From positions 2,914,001 through 2,978,000 of the forward strand of contig NZ_CP197465.1 of assembly GCF_052180275.1 (NCBI RefSeq): a stretch of DNA of 64,000 nucleotides, written 5' to 3'. Numbering within the stretch: position 1 is the first letter of the stretch; each line of letters opens with the position of its first letter. The position numbers and the translations under genes were made by a program. Source of the DNA: Kumtagia sp052180275. Its GTDB lineage: Bacteria; Pseudomonadota; Alphaproteobacteria; Rhizobiales; Rhizobiaceae. The notes under the pieces were generated by a model, which did no database searches, was not told where the DNA came from, and saw nothing but the letters and a program-made list of their open reading frames with translations. Below are positions 1-12,106 of this stretch, piece after piece.

Positions 1-489
1 GGCGGTGCGGCAGAAATAATAGAAATGATAGGCGCCGCGCGGGATGCCGACCGCCCTGGCGTTGCGCCAGTGCTCGGCGAATTTGTCGTCGACGCGGTCG
101 CCGCCCTCGGTCGCCTTGATGAAGGCGAATGAGATGCCGGCGTCGCGGGCCTTCGGCCAGTCGATCGAGGTCTGGTATTTCGACACGTCGGTGCCGTGCA
201 CGGCGTAGGAGAACGGCGTGCGCGCCGTCCACTCGTGCGGGTCGCTATCGCCGAAGCGCGGGTTGAGCACCGAGACATTGGCTGTCGCCTTGGCGCCGGC
301 CGGGGGCAGGGCGGAAGCGGAGGAGTCGAGGCCCATGTCGCCGCTGGTGCTGCAGGCGGCGAGCAGGGAGGAGAGGATGAGGCTGGCGGCAGTCAGGGAT
401 TTGAGTTCTCGCCGCGCGCAGGCGGATGAGGGGCGGCTGGGGCGGTGAAGCCCTGTGATCTTCGAAGAAAGAGCAGCCAGCCGGCGCAT
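1..489 (-). CDS. GH25-family lysozyme-like lipoprotein (C-terminus outside window)
   Basis: The reading frame runs off the left edge, so only about 163 N-terminal residues are present. From the ATG at 489 (preceded by GGGGGA) there is a basic N-terminus, a hydrophobic stretch and the lipobox LLAAC, so the product should be a lipoprotein. Downstream the sequence GTDVSKYQTSIDWPKARDAG and then FIKATEG and GAYHFYYF match the opening strands of glycoside hydrolase family 25, which cleaves the beta-1,4 bond between MurNAc and GlcNAc. The DxS.Y...IDW and KATEG segments are characteristic of that family. It is divergent from the hydrolase gene at 647. The catalytic DxE region lies outside the window and cannot be checked. 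Confidence 0.82.
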   Translation of the reverse strand, partial: MRRLAALSSKITGLHRPSRPSSACARRELKSLTAASLILSSLLAACSTSGDMGLDSSASALPPAGAKATANVSVLNPRFGDSDPHEWTARTPFSYAVHGTDVSKYQTSIDWPKARDAGISFAFIKATEGGDRVDDKFAEHWRNARAVGIPRGAYHFYYFCRTA

Positions 490-646
490 CCATTCCCCCG
501 TTCCGGTTGGCCGACACCGTTGCCTACGGTGAGCGTTTCCTGACCGTCATCGCCGAACATGGTTGATATTCGGTTGATCCTGCTCGACATCGATACCGAA
601 CTGCGGGACGAATTCCGGCAATTTGAAGGACGGACGAGGGCAAGGC

Positions 647-2026
647 ATGCGGCTTATACGGCGGTTGGTGAAGGGGCTGGCCATTTTTCTGGTCGTCGCC
701 GTGGCGGCACTGGTCGGCTGGCTGTATGTCGCGCCGCCGGAACTGATTCGCGTTGGCGCGGGCTACAGCGCGAAGATCGTCTGCTCCAATGTGTTCCTGG
801 CCGGGCGCGACGCCGGGCAGGTGCTGGCCGACGACGTGCAGGCGCCGGGACATCCGCTGCTGAAGATCATGCGGGTGAGCGTCGACCGCGACCGCAAGGC
901 GGTGAGCGCCGGCCTGTTCGGTTTCCTCGGCGAGCGGACGGCCGTGGCGCGTGATGGGTTGGGCTGCACCGTGCTGCCGGAAGGGGTTTCGGCCGATTCG
1001 CTGGAACAGGTGCCGCCGGCTCCGACGGCGCGGGCGGTGCCCGTCTCCGGGCTATGGCCCGACGGCGACGGCGTCGCGGCGTCGCAGGATCCGGAAATCG
1101 CCGCCGTGCTGGAGGATCCGGCGATGGCCGGGCCGGGCATGCGGGCGATGGTTGTTGTCCAGGACGGCCGCATCGTCGCCGAGCGCTACGGCGACGGGTT
1201 TTCGGCGGCGACGCCGCTGATCGGCTGGTCGATGACCAAGACGGTGAACGCCGCGATCATCGGCACGCTGGTCAAGGACGGCAAGATGACCGTCGACGAC
1301 AAGAGGCTGTTTGGCGACTGGCGCACCGACGGCCGCGCTGGCATTTCGGTGGCCGACCTGATGGCGATGTCGAGCGGGCTGGAATTCAACGAGGATTATG
1401 GCGACGTCACCGATGTGACGCGCATGCTGTTCCTCGAGCCGGACATGGCCGCGTTCGCGGCGGCAAAGCCGCTGGCGCATCCGGTCGGCAGCACGTTCAG
1501 CTACTCAAGCGGCACCACCATGCTCCTGTCGCGGGTGTGGCAGCATGCGCTTGGCGACGGCGAGAAAGCCTTGGTGTGGCCGCATGCAAAACTGTTCGGC
1601 CCGCTCGGCATGGACAGCGCGGTGCTGGAAACCGATGCCTCGGGCACCTTTGTCGGCTCGTCCTACCTCTACGCCACGGCGCGCGACTGGGCGCGCTTCG
1701 GCCAGTTCCTGCTTCAGGACGGCGTTTGGAAAGGCGAGGCGATCCTGCCGGAGGGATTCGGGGCATGGATGCGGCAGCCGGCGCCGGCCTCGTCGGGCGC
1801 CTATGGGCGCGGGCAGCTCTGGCTGCGCGGACCGAGAGGCACGCGCGCGGAAGACGCCGCGTTCGGCATTCCGGACGACGCCTTCTGGATCAACGGCCAT
1901 GACGGGCAGACGGTGACCGTCATCCCGTCGCGCAAGCTGGTGGTGGTGCGCATGGGGCTGACGCCGGACAAGCTGGGCTACAGGCCGCAGAAGATGGTGG
2001 CGGCGGTGGTGAAGGCGATGGAGTAG
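647..2026 (+). CDS. Beta-lactamase-fold serine hydrolase (class C/esterase-like)
   Basis: The product is about 459 residues with an N-terminal membrane segment (LAIFLVVAVAALVGWLYV), so it is probably anchored with its catalytic domain in the periplasm. The penicillin-binding-protein/beta-lactamase fold is shown by the SxxK motif SMTK (Ser about 195), a YSS motif at about 286 in the position of the YxN motif, and a C-terminal HDG (HxG) motif. Members of this family include esterases, D-aminopeptidases and beta-lactamases, and the substrate cannot be told from sequence. I chose ATG 647 over an in-frame TTG at 623 because GACGAGGG lies just upstream of 647. A palindromic repeat follows the stop codon. 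Confidence 0.8.
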   Translation: MRLIRRLVKGLAIFLVVAVAALVGWLYVAPPELIRVGAGYSAKIVCSNVFLAGRDAGQVLADDVQAPGHPLLKIMRVSVDRDRKAVSAGLFGFLGERTAVARDGLGCTVLPEGVSADSLEQVPPAPTARAVPVSGLWPDGDGVAASQDPEIAAVLEDPAMAGPGMRAMVVVQDGRIVAERYGDGFSAATPLIGWSMTKTVNAAIIGTLVKDGKMTVDDKRLFGDWRTDGRAGISVADLMAMSSGLEFNEDYGDVTDVTRMLFLEPDMAAFAAAKPLAHPVGSTFSYSSGTTMLLSRVWQHALGDGEKALVWPHAKLFGPLGMDSAVLETDASGTFVGSSYLYATARDWARFGQFLLQDGVWKGEAILPEGFGAWMRQPAPASSGAYGRGQLWLRGPRGTRAEDAAFGIPDDAFWINGHDGQTVTVIPSRKLVVVRMGLTPDKLGYRPQKMVAAVVKAME

Positions 2027-2035
2027 CACCGACCT

Positions 2036-2083
2036 AACCCTCCCCCGGCCTTCGGCCGGACCCTCCCCTCAAGGAGGAGGGGA
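2036..2083. repeat. Palindromic intergenic repeat (REP-like), type A
   Basis: A run of CCCTCCCCC, the hairpin GGCCTTCGGCC, then CCCTCCCCTCAAGG and AGGAGGGG. The same pattern in the opposite orientation appears at 5771-5819 and in a related form at 5884-5931, so this is a dispersed family. This copy sits between two convergent genes, and its right end supplies the last codons and stop codon of btaB. It may also act as a terminator for either gene. Confidence 0.75.
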
Positions 2084-2743
2084 AGCCGCGCCCACCACGG
2101 CCAGATGCGCATAGTCGCGATAGAGTCGGTCGAACTGCAAGGGGCGGCCATGCTCGGTCGCTTGCCGGTACAATTCCGCGTCGAGCGTGGCGCGGGGCGA
2201 GACGTGGTATTTCGCCAGCCAGGCGTGCAGGGCGCTGCGGAACCAGCGGGGCAGGCGCTGCTGCTGGCCAAAATCGACGATGTGCAGCGAGCCTTCGGGC
2301 GACAGCGCGCGCAGGGCGGCGGCGACGGCGCCTTCCCAGCCGGGGATCATCGACAGTGCGTAGGAGATGAAGACGCGGTCGAATTTTTCTTCGCCGAACA
2401 GATCGGAGGCGTCGAAGGAGGTCGCGTCGCCGCGCGCCAGTGTGGTCCGGCCCGCAATGCCTTCCTTCGCGAGGTTGGCGGCGGCGGTCTCCAGCATGGC
2501 GGCTGATATGTCGAGGCCGAAGAGTTTTGCTTTGGGATAGCGGCGGCCGGCAAGAATCAAATTGCGGCCGGTGCCACAGCCTAGCTCCAGCACCGAGCCG
2601 CCGTCCGGCACGCCGAGGCCGGCGATCATCGGGTCGCGGCCGAGCAGGTAATATTTGCGGGTAAGGTCGTAGACGTGGCGCTGGAACCGGTAGTTTTGGT
2701 CCATCAGCGCCGCGTGGCGGCCGGATCCCTCGGCGATGCTCAT
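2069..2743 (-). CDS. btaB: SAM-dependent N-methyltransferase BtaB of betaine lipid synthesis
   Basis: A class I methyltransferase of about 224 residues with the SAM-binding motif VLELGCGTGRN at about 50-60. It overlaps the stop of the upstream gene by four bases (ATGA). In rhizobia and Rhodobacter the second gene of the bta pair adds three methyl groups to diacylglyceryl-homoserine, making the phosphorus-free lipid DGTS; the tight pairing with btaA is the main reason for the specific name. The C-terminus (ASPPP and the stop codon) is encoded within a palindromic repeat, so the original end of the protein was probably slightly different. Confidence 0.88.
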   Translation of the reverse strand: MSIAEGSGRHAALMDQNYRFQRHVYDLTRKYYLLGRDPMIAGLGVPDGGSVLELGCGTGRNLILAGRRYPKAKLFGLDISAAMLETAAANLAKEGIAGRTTLARGDATSFDASDLFGEEKFDRVFISYALSMIPGWEGAVAAALRALSPEGSLHIVDFGQQQRLPRWFRSALHAWLAKYHVSPRATLDAELYRQATEHGRPLQFDRLYRDYAHLAVVGAASPPP

Positions 2744-3984
2744 CGGTCTTTCAGCACGTAGAGATGGAAGCCGCCATAGATCGCCGAGCGGTCGCGCGCC
2801 GAATAATTTCGGGATTGTTCTTCCTCATAGCGCCATTGATCGAGCAGTACATCCGATACGCGGCCCGGCAGCAAGGTGGGCTCCGCCGCCGTGCGGAAGA
2901 TGACGCGCGCGCCGGGTGCTGCGGTGCGGGTGATCTCGCTCCACAGCGCGTTCAACTGCGCATCGGTCATCCAGTCCTGGGCATCGAGCAGGATGTAGCG
3001 GTCGACCGACATGGCCGGCTTGCCGCCTAGAATCTCGCCGATATTGGCGTGATGCACCGTGACGCGGTCGGCATTGGCACGGATTTTCGGGAAATTCTCG
3101 CGGGTGAGATAGGCGGGCAGCGCCGCTTCGCCCTCGCGCGGATAGCGGCGGGCGAAAGCCTGCCAGGCGAAATAATTGTCGGAGAGCGGAAAATCGCAGG
3201 CGAGCTTTTCCAGCCGGGCGCGGAGCACGCTGGCCATGGTGCCGTCGCCCGAGGTGACCAGCGAATCGTATTGCGCGGGCGGGATGCCGAGGCCGAAAAG
3301 TGACGCCTTCTGCGCCGTTGCCCAGCGCAGCACGGGCTTGTTGAAGACGGGCGCGAGCCGCTCGTCGAAGAAACGGCGCTGCTCGTCGATGCTCCGGGCC
3401 TCTGCCAGCTTGCGGGGGTCGACGCCGTGGGCGCGCGCGGCGAGGTGACCGGCGGCGATCGCCCAGCCGAGCAGGCCGGTGCGGTAGAAATCGCGCTCGA
3501 ACACGCCGATCCGGCGGCCGCGCAGCCGGCGCTTTTCCCAGTAGCGCCGCGATGTCTCGTCGAGGTTGGGGGCGATGAAACGGTCGTAGGCCTCACTGTT
3601 CTCGCGGTTGCCGGCCTCGCCGAAGAAGCGGAAGAAGTCGCGCTGGCTTGGAAGGTGTTTCAGCGCGGCGAGTTTCAGGCGGTTGAGCGCGACATGCGCG
3701 GAATTCAGGTCGACGGCGTCGATGGATCCCGGCGAACTCGTGAGATAGGCAAGCACGTTGCAGCCGCCCGACGCGATGGTGATGACCCGGTGTCCCTCGC
3801 CGAGCTGCATGGCTTCCATGTCGACGGCCGGGTCCTCCCAGATCTGCGGATAGACGAGGCCGGAGAACAGAAGCGTGAACAACCGCTCGGAAAAGCCGGC
3901 CTTCGACAGCGCCTTGTGCTGGTAGACGGCCTGCTTGAGACGGGCATTTCCGCGCAGAAGCGGGGCGGCGGAGGTTTCGGTCAT
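2740..3984 (-). CDS. btaA: S-adenosylmethionine:diacylglycerol 3-amino-3-carboxypropyltransferase BtaA
   Basis: About 414 residues, the usual BtaA length (DUF3419 family). It transfers the 3-amino-3-carboxypropyl group of SAM to diacylglycerol, the first committed step of betaine lipid (DGTS) synthesis at the membrane. Seen here: the early segment YPQIWEDPAVDMEAM, the glycine motif TIASGGCNVLAYL and DAVDLNSAHVAL, all typical of the family. The frame is open to 4059, but MTETSAAP at 3984 is the better start. A four-repeat Pho box lies about 50 bp upstream, so phosphate-starvation control by PhoB is expected. It is the first gene of a two-gene operon with btaB. Confidence 0.92.
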   Translation of the reverse strand: MTETSAAPLLRGNARLKQAVYQHKALSKAGFSERLFTLLFSGLVYPQIWEDPAVDMEAMQLGEGHRVITIASGGCNVLAYLTSSPGSIDAVDLNSAHVALNRLKLAALKHLPSQRDFFRFFGEAGNRENSEAYDRFIAPNLDETSRRYWEKRRLRGRRIGVFERDFYRTGLLGWAIAAGHLAARAHGVDPRKLAEARSIDEQRRFFDERLAPVFNKPVLRWATAQKASLFGLGIPPAQYDSLVTSGDGTMASVLRARLEKLACDFPLSDNYFAWQAFARRYPREGEAALPAYLTRENFPKIRANADRVTVHHANIGEILGGKPAMSVDRYILLDAQDWMTDAQLNALWSEITRTAAPGARVIFRTAAEPTLLPGRVSDVLLDQWRYEEEQSRNYSARDRSAIYGGFHLYVLKDR

Positions 3985-4035
3985 GAGTGGCGCGAATCCC
4001 GTTGGAAATGTTCCGCAAGCCGGTACCGCGATGCC

Positions 4036-4075
4036 GTGACGGACGGGTGACGCTGGCATGACGGGCGTGTGACGG
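4036..4075 (-). promoter_or_regulatory. Pho box: four direct heptamers with an 11-bp period
   Basis: On the minus strand the sequence reads CCGTCAC, CCGTCAT, GCGTCAC and CCGTCAC, at forward positions 4069-4075, 4058-4064, 4047-4053 and 4036-4042. Each is separated from the next by exactly 4 bp. This matches the PhoB consensus CTGTCAT-N4-CTGTCAC. It ends 52 bp upstream of the btaA start codon. It also lies about 80 bp before the divergent cupin gene, so that gene could be affected too. Confidence 0.8.
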
Positions 4076-4153
4076 CTGTCAGGAGGACACGCGCGCTGGC
4101 TTGCGTCCGCCGGTCGTCTCGCTCATCCTTCAGGCGGCAAATTGGAGACCCAA

Positions 4154-4524
4154 ATGGCTAGACGCGATTTTGATCCCGCAACCGTCGCTCCCGACGGCCG
4201 CTCGCCCGCCAAGGCCCGGCTCTTCGACAGCGCGCTCGACGGTCCCTATCGCGGTTCCGTCAATGGCGAAACGCTGCCTACCCAGGTCACCGTATTGACC
4301 TATGGCAATGACGAGCCGGGTACCGGCCCGATGTTGCACGTTCATCCCTATGATGAAGTGTTCGTGATCCAGCACGGCCGGGCGCGGTTCTTTGTCGGGG
4401 ATCAGGTGATCGATGCGGAGGCGGGCGAGGTCGTGCTCGGCCCGGCCGCGCTGCCGCATCGCTTCATCAATCTCGGGCCGGGACGGCTGCAGACGCTCGA
4501 CATTCACCTGTCGCCAAAATGGAT

Positions 4525-4543
<19 letters not shown>
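4154..4543 (+). CDS. Single-domain cupin protein
   Basis: A small protein of about 129 residues with both cupin motifs. The metal-binding HxH is in MLHVHPYDEVFVIQHGRARF and the second motif is LGPAALPHRFINLG. Such proteins bind a metal and act as enzymes or ligand sensors, and no specific reaction can be assigned. The start at ATG 4154 has GGAG about 7 bases upstream; an in-frame TTG at 4142 is less likely. Its last 19 bases overlap the 3' end of the convergent oxoprolinase-type gene. It may share the intergenic Pho box with btaA. Confidence 0.78.
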
Positions 4544-8367
<3,824 letters not shown>

Positions 8368-8515
8368 GAGCCGCTCCGTCCGGGTTGCGCCCGACAGATA
8401 GCGGAAACCGGAGGGGTGGTCACCGGCGCATTGCAGATAAGCCAGGGCCGGAAACGACTTCGCCCACGCTTGGGAGCACGTGGGCGAAGCAATTCGTTCG
8501 AAAATGCCGGATGGA

Positions 8516-8758
8516 TTATTTCACGGCGCGTGCCCGCGAGCCGGCAGCGGGCGTACCCTCGGCCGCCTTCAGGAGATTGTAGATTTCGGGAACGGTGTCA
8601 CGCACCGCCAGTGCCTTCGGCTTGGCATCGGCCTTCTTCTCGCCGTCCTCGGCGAAATACAGGGTCGAACCGCCGCCCGTCCTCGGAACGATATGCGTCA
8701 AACGGTCGGCATCGACCAGAACTGGCTCGAGATCGTTTCGCGTAAGCTTAATCCACAT
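8516..8758 (-). CDS. Small conserved-looking hypothetical protein
   Basis: An 80-residue protein starting MWIKLTRNDLEPVLVDADRLTHIVP. The N-terminal 40 residues read like the beta-rich FlbD-type fold (MIKLTR.NG.PV.VNAD), but no flagellar gene is nearby and the similarity is by eye only. The C-terminal half has a short helix (VRDTVPEIYNLLKAAE) and a basic tail. It stands alone, about 150 bp upstream of the oxoprolinase gene on the same strand. I cannot assign a function. Confidence 0.55.
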   Translation of the reverse strand: MWIKLTRNDLEPVLVDADRLTHIVPRTGGGSTLYFAEDGEKKADAKPKALAVRDTVPEIYNLLKAAEGTPAAGSRARAVK

Positions 8759-9076
8759 GACCCTAGTACCCTCTCAAGTGTTTCGAAGCATCGACCCTGA
8801 TGGCCGAAGCCGCGCGGAAGAAATGTCACGAAAGGTGGCCTTTCTAGGACCGCTGTGGCCCGAAGACAAGTGCACTTTTGCGAACGGCAAGCGGCCTGAA
8901 AGCGAAAATTGCTGCAAACCCTCTAAGGCACGCACCAATCGACGGCTGAACCGCCGCTGCGACATTTTGCCTCGCGAATTGTTGCCGGCTGTCGTCAAGC
9001 GTGAAGAAACGTATCCGCTGCTTCGGCATTGTCCGTCCGACCATCGTGCGTATGACAAGAGAGGAAGGAAGAGGCT
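8759..9076. other. Intergenic region without a recognised gene
   Basis: This holds the upstream regions of the divergent genes at 8758 (minus) and 9077 (plus). The only clear signal is the strong ribosome binding sequence GAGGAAGGAAGAGG just before 9077. Short open frames on both strands show no protein-like composition. Confidence 0.5.
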
Positions 9077-9352
9077 ATGAAGAAACTGATTATGGGCTCC
9101 ATCGCTGCCCTTGCCCTGTTGACCGCGGCCGCGTGCAGCGACAGCGCCGACACTACGACGACGCAGAGCACCACGCCACCGCCTGCCGAGCAGACGAAGC
9201 CTGCAACGCCCGAGGCGACCCCGCCGCCGGCAACGGACAAATCGACCACGCAGAGCATCACACCTGCGCCGCAGACCGGCACCGGCAGCGATACGCAGAT
9301 GGCTCCAGCCGAGCCTGCCCCGGCGCCTGCGGAACCGGCTCCCGCCCAGTAA
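9077..9352 (+). CDS. Small Pro/Thr/Ala-rich lipoprotein
   Basis: A 91-residue protein with a lipoprotein signal (MKKLIMGSIAALALLTAAAC; lipobox TAAAC). The mature part is low-complexity, with repeated TTTTQSTTPPPAE, ATPPPATDKSTTQS and PAEPAPAPAEPAPAQ, and no folded domain is visible. It has a very good ribosome binding site (GAGGAAGGAAGAGG) and a strong terminator right after, so it is likely well expressed as a single gene. A role as a periplasmic spacer or surface lipoprotein is a guess. Confidence 0.72.
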   Translation: MKKLIMGSIAALALLTAAACSDSADTTTTQSTTPPPAEQTKPATPEATPPPATDKSTTQSITPAPQTGTGSDTQMAPAEPAPAPAEPAPAQ

Positions 9353-9374
9353 GCGGGTTATCGGGAATGGGTTT

Positions 9375-9400
9375 GGAAGGGCCGGTTTTCCGGCCCTTCC
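9375..9400. terminator. Rho-independent terminator
   Basis: An 11-bp GC stem (GGAAGGGCCGG / CCGGCCCTTCC) with a TTTT loop, followed by GCTTTT. It lies between the convergent lipoprotein and EamA genes and can serve the plus strand, and possibly both. Confidence 0.85.
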
Positions 9401-9412
9401 GCTTTTGGAAGA

Positions 9413-10315
9413 TCAGCGCGCGACCCGCGCCACGCGGCCGAGCGCAACAGTGGCCACAACCGCCAACGCGAAGACAACCGTCTCGGTAGTGACATGCTCG
9501 CCAAGCAGCAGGGCCGAGATGGTCAGCGTCACGAAGGACTGGAACAACTGGACCTGGCTGACTCGGGCAATACCGCCCATGGCAAGGCCGACATTCCAGG
9601 CGAAGAAGCCGAAAAACATCGACCCGAATCCGAGATACAGAAACGCGACGATCTCCGCCGGGCCGGCGCGCAGGAAACCGTCGCCGAGGCTTGCGGCGGT
9701 GCCGACCAGACTGACCGGCGCGGTCACCACCAGCGCCCAGCAGATCACCTCCCAGCCCGGCAGGCGGCGGGAAAGCTTTCCGGAAATCACATAACCCACG
9801 CTGGCGGACGCGGCGGCTGCAAGCAGCCAGAGGTCGCCCGACGACAGCGTCATGCCGCCGTCGCGCATCGCGAACACCACCACCAGCGCGGCTCCCGCAA
9901 CGCCGCACAGCCAGAACAGCGGCGAGGGGCGTTCGCCGCCGATCAGCGCCGCGAAGATGCTTGTCGCAAGCGGCAAGATGCCCAGCACGACGCCGCCATG
10001 GGCGGCCGGCACGGTCTGCAGCGCGATTGAGGAAAAGGCCGGAAAACCGAACACCAGCAGCAGCCCGATCATCAGCAGCGCACCCAGATCCTCGCGTGGA
10101 AAACGGCGGCGCAGGACGGCAAGCAGGATGGCCGCGGCGGCGGAAGCCACGGCGGCGCGGCCGAAGGTGACGAACCATGGCGAGAAGGCTGCGAGTGCGA
10201 CCCGCGTCGCCGGCAGCGTGCCGCCGAAGATGACGACGCCGAGCAGGCCGAGCAGCAGGCCGGTGTTCTCGCGGGACAACGAGCGGGGCCTGGTTTGGTC
10301 GGCGGAGGTTTGCAT
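9413..10315 (-). CDS. EamA/DMT-family transporter (RhaT/YdcZ-like permease)
   Basis: 300 residues with about ten hydrophobic segments arranged as two EamA repeats, beginning TGLLLGLLGVVIFGGTLPATRVAL. The conserved late segment of the second repeat (LFQSFVTLTISALLLGEHVTTETVVFALAVV) is present. Inner membrane proteins of this drug/metabolite transporter superfamily export amino acids, purines or other small metabolites, and the substrate cannot be read from sequence. The start at 10315 gives a short hydrophilic N-terminus. It shares a terminator with the convergent lipoprotein gene. Confidence 0.85.
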   Translation of the reverse strand: MQTSADQTRPRSLSRENTGLLLGLLGVVIFGGTLPATRVALAAFSPWFVTFGRAAVASAAAAILLAVLRRRFPREDLGALLMIGLLLVFGFPAFSSIALQTVPAAHGGVVLGILPLATSIFAALIGGERPSPLFWLCGVAGAALVVVFAMRDGGMTLSSGDLWLLAAAASASVGYVISGKLSRRLPGWEVICWALVVTAPVSLVGTAASLGDGFLRAGPAEIVAFLYLGFGSMFFGFFAWNVGLAMGGIARVSQVQLFQSFVTLTISALLLGEHVTTETVVFALAVVATVALGRVARVAR

Positions 10316-10441
10316 GGGCCGCCGTTACTGCCTGGCGGGGCTTGCGTCGCGGAGAATCGCTTGGGCCACCAGCACGCACCGAGGAACGCTGGCTGCGAAT
10401 TGAGCCTCGCCAAGCGGCGGCGCGTTGGATATGTAGCGGCC

Positions 10442-11161
10442 ATGTCGATCTGGATCCGCATCGGGGAGTTCGTCAGCCGGGTCGGCGCTTCCGCAAGTGC
10501 CGGCGCGTCCGATCTCGCCGAAGCGGTGCGTAGCGTGTTCGTCGGGGATCCCGAACTGCGCCGCCGCGTCGCTTTCTCGGTCGCCATGATTGCACTTTCG
10601 GCCAAGATGGCGAAGGCCGACGGCATCGTCACCCAAGATGAGGTGCGCGCCTTCCAGGAAATTTTTTCCGTGCCGCCGGCGGAGGCGCGCAATGTGGCGC
10701 GGCTCTACGATCTGGCACAGGGCAATGTAGCCGGCTTTGAAGCCTATGCGGAAAAGATGGCGGGGCTTTGCGGCTCCGGCCGTCCGAACTGCACGATGCT
10801 GGAGGATATCCTCGACGGCCTGTTCCACATCGCCAAGGCGGACGGGCTGCTGCACGAGCGCGAGGGACTTTACCTGCGTCGGGTCGCCGAGATCTTCGAG
10901 ATCAGCGAGGATCACTACCGCAGCATCCTGGCGCGCCACGTCAATCTCGGCGACGGCGATCCCTATGTCATCCTTGGCATAGAACGGGGACAGCCTTTCG
11001 AGGCGGTGAAGCGGCGCTATCGCAAGCTGGTCGCCGACAACCATCCGGACCGGCTGATCGCACGCGGCCTGCCGGCGGAATTCATCGCCATCGCGACGAC
11101 GCGGCTTGCCGCCATCAACACCGCCTACGAGATGATCGAGCGCGGCGTGCGCGCCATATGA
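10442..11161 (+). CDS. TerB-domain plus J-domain protein (DjlA-like co-chaperone)
   Basis: 239 residues. The first two-thirds is an all-helical TerB-like domain with two acidic repeats, AKMAKADGIVTQDEV and AKADGLLHEREGLYL. The last 65 residues form a J domain with DPYVILGIERGQPFEAVKRRYRKL and the essential HPD in NHPDRL, so it should stimulate a DnaK-type chaperone. No membrane segment is visible, unlike classical E. coli DjlA. ATG 10442 starts just before the domain; the open frame extends upstream without a better start. Its stop overlaps the amidase start (ATGA), and that coupling is common in this order as far as I know. Confidence 0.85.
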   Translation: MSIWIRIGEFVSRVGASASAGASDLAEAVRSVFVGDPELRRRVAFSVAMIALSAKMAKADGIVTQDEVRAFQEIFSVPPAEARNVARLYDLAQGNVAGFEAYAEKMAGLCGSGRPNCTMLEDILDGLFHIAKADGLLHEREGLYLRRVAEIFEISEDHYRSILARHVNLGDGDPYVILGIERGQPFEAVKRRYRKLVADNHPDRLIARGLPAEFIAIATTRLAAINTAYEMIERGVRAI

Positions 11162-11922
11162 CCGGCTTTGCCGCCGACCATGCCGGCGCGACGATCCGCC
11201 CCTCGCCGAATTTCGGCGAGCGCCGCGGCGGGCTGAGACCGGAGATCGTCATCCTCCACTATACCGGCATGGAGAGCGGCGCGGCGGCCGAGGACTGGCT
11301 TTGCGACGTGCGGAGCGAAGTGTCGTCGCATTATCTCGTGCATGAGGACGGGCGCATCGTGCAGATGGTGCGCGAGGCGGACCGCGCCTGGCATGCCGGC
11401 AAGAGTTCCTGGCGCGGGGTGACCGACGTCAATTCGCAGTCGATCGGCATCGAGATCGTCAATCCTGGGCACCAACTCGGCTACAGCCCATTTCCGCGCA
11501 AACAGATCGCGGCGGTGATCGCGCTCTGCCAGGGCATCATCGCGCGCCATGGCATCCGGCCCGACATGGTGCTGGCGCACTCCGACGTGGCGCCCGGCCG
11601 CAAGGTCGATCCGGGCGAGAAGTTCCCGTGGGGAGTGCTGGCGCGTGCCGGCGTCGGGCATTTCGTGCGGCCGTCGCTGCATCGCGGCGGATCGCTGCTG
11701 GCACGCGGCGACGCAGGCGAGGGCGTCGCCACCCTGCAAGGGATGCTAGCGCGTTATGGCTATGGCATCGCGATAACCGGCGACTACGACCTGGCTACGG
11801 CGACTGTCGTCTCGGCGTTCCAGCTTCATTTCAGGCCGGCAAAGGTCGACGGCGTTGCCGACCGGACGACCGTGCAGACGCTGCGGCGGCTGCTGGAAGC
11901 ATTGCCATTGGTCGCCGGTTGA
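11158..11922 (+). CDS. N-acetylmuramoyl-L-alanine amidase (amidase_2) with C-terminal peptidoglycan-binding domain
   Basis: 254 residues. The amidase_2 (AmpD/AmiD) fold carries zinc ligands in VILHYTG (His about 34) and AHSDVAPGRKVDPG, with the conserved FPW after it. Residues about 180-250 form a PG_binding_1 domain (LQGMLARYGYGI...TVVSAFQLHFRP...DGVADRTTVQTL). It should cut the bond between MurNAc and the stem peptide; a cytoplasmic AmpD-like recycling role is likely because no signal peptide is seen. It is translationally coupled to the J-domain protein. Confidence 0.88.
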   Translation: MTGFAADHAGATIRPSPNFGERRGGLRPEIVILHYTGMESGAAAEDWLCDVRSEVSSHYLVHEDGRIVQMVREADRAWHAGKSSWRGVTDVNSQSIGIEIVNPGHQLGYSPFPRKQIAAVIALCQGIIARHGIRPDMVLAHSDVAPGRKVDPGEKFPWGVLARAGVGHFVRPSLHRGGSLLARGDAGEGVATLQGMLARYGYGIAITGDYDLATATVVSAFQLHFRPAKVDGVADRTTVQTLRRLLEALPLVAG

Positions 11923-12106
11923 CGCTGCGGAAGCTTCCGGCCTGTCTGATGGCCGCCGACACAATCTGAAACACAATGTGATCGGCTGCGCCCTTTTCGC
12001 CCCATAGTTCGCCGTCAAACGGCCAGCCCTCCGCCGGCGCGCTCTCCATGCGCCTACGACCGAACGGCCGGGCACGCTGTTGCCCGCCTCGCCAAAACAG
12101 GACCTG

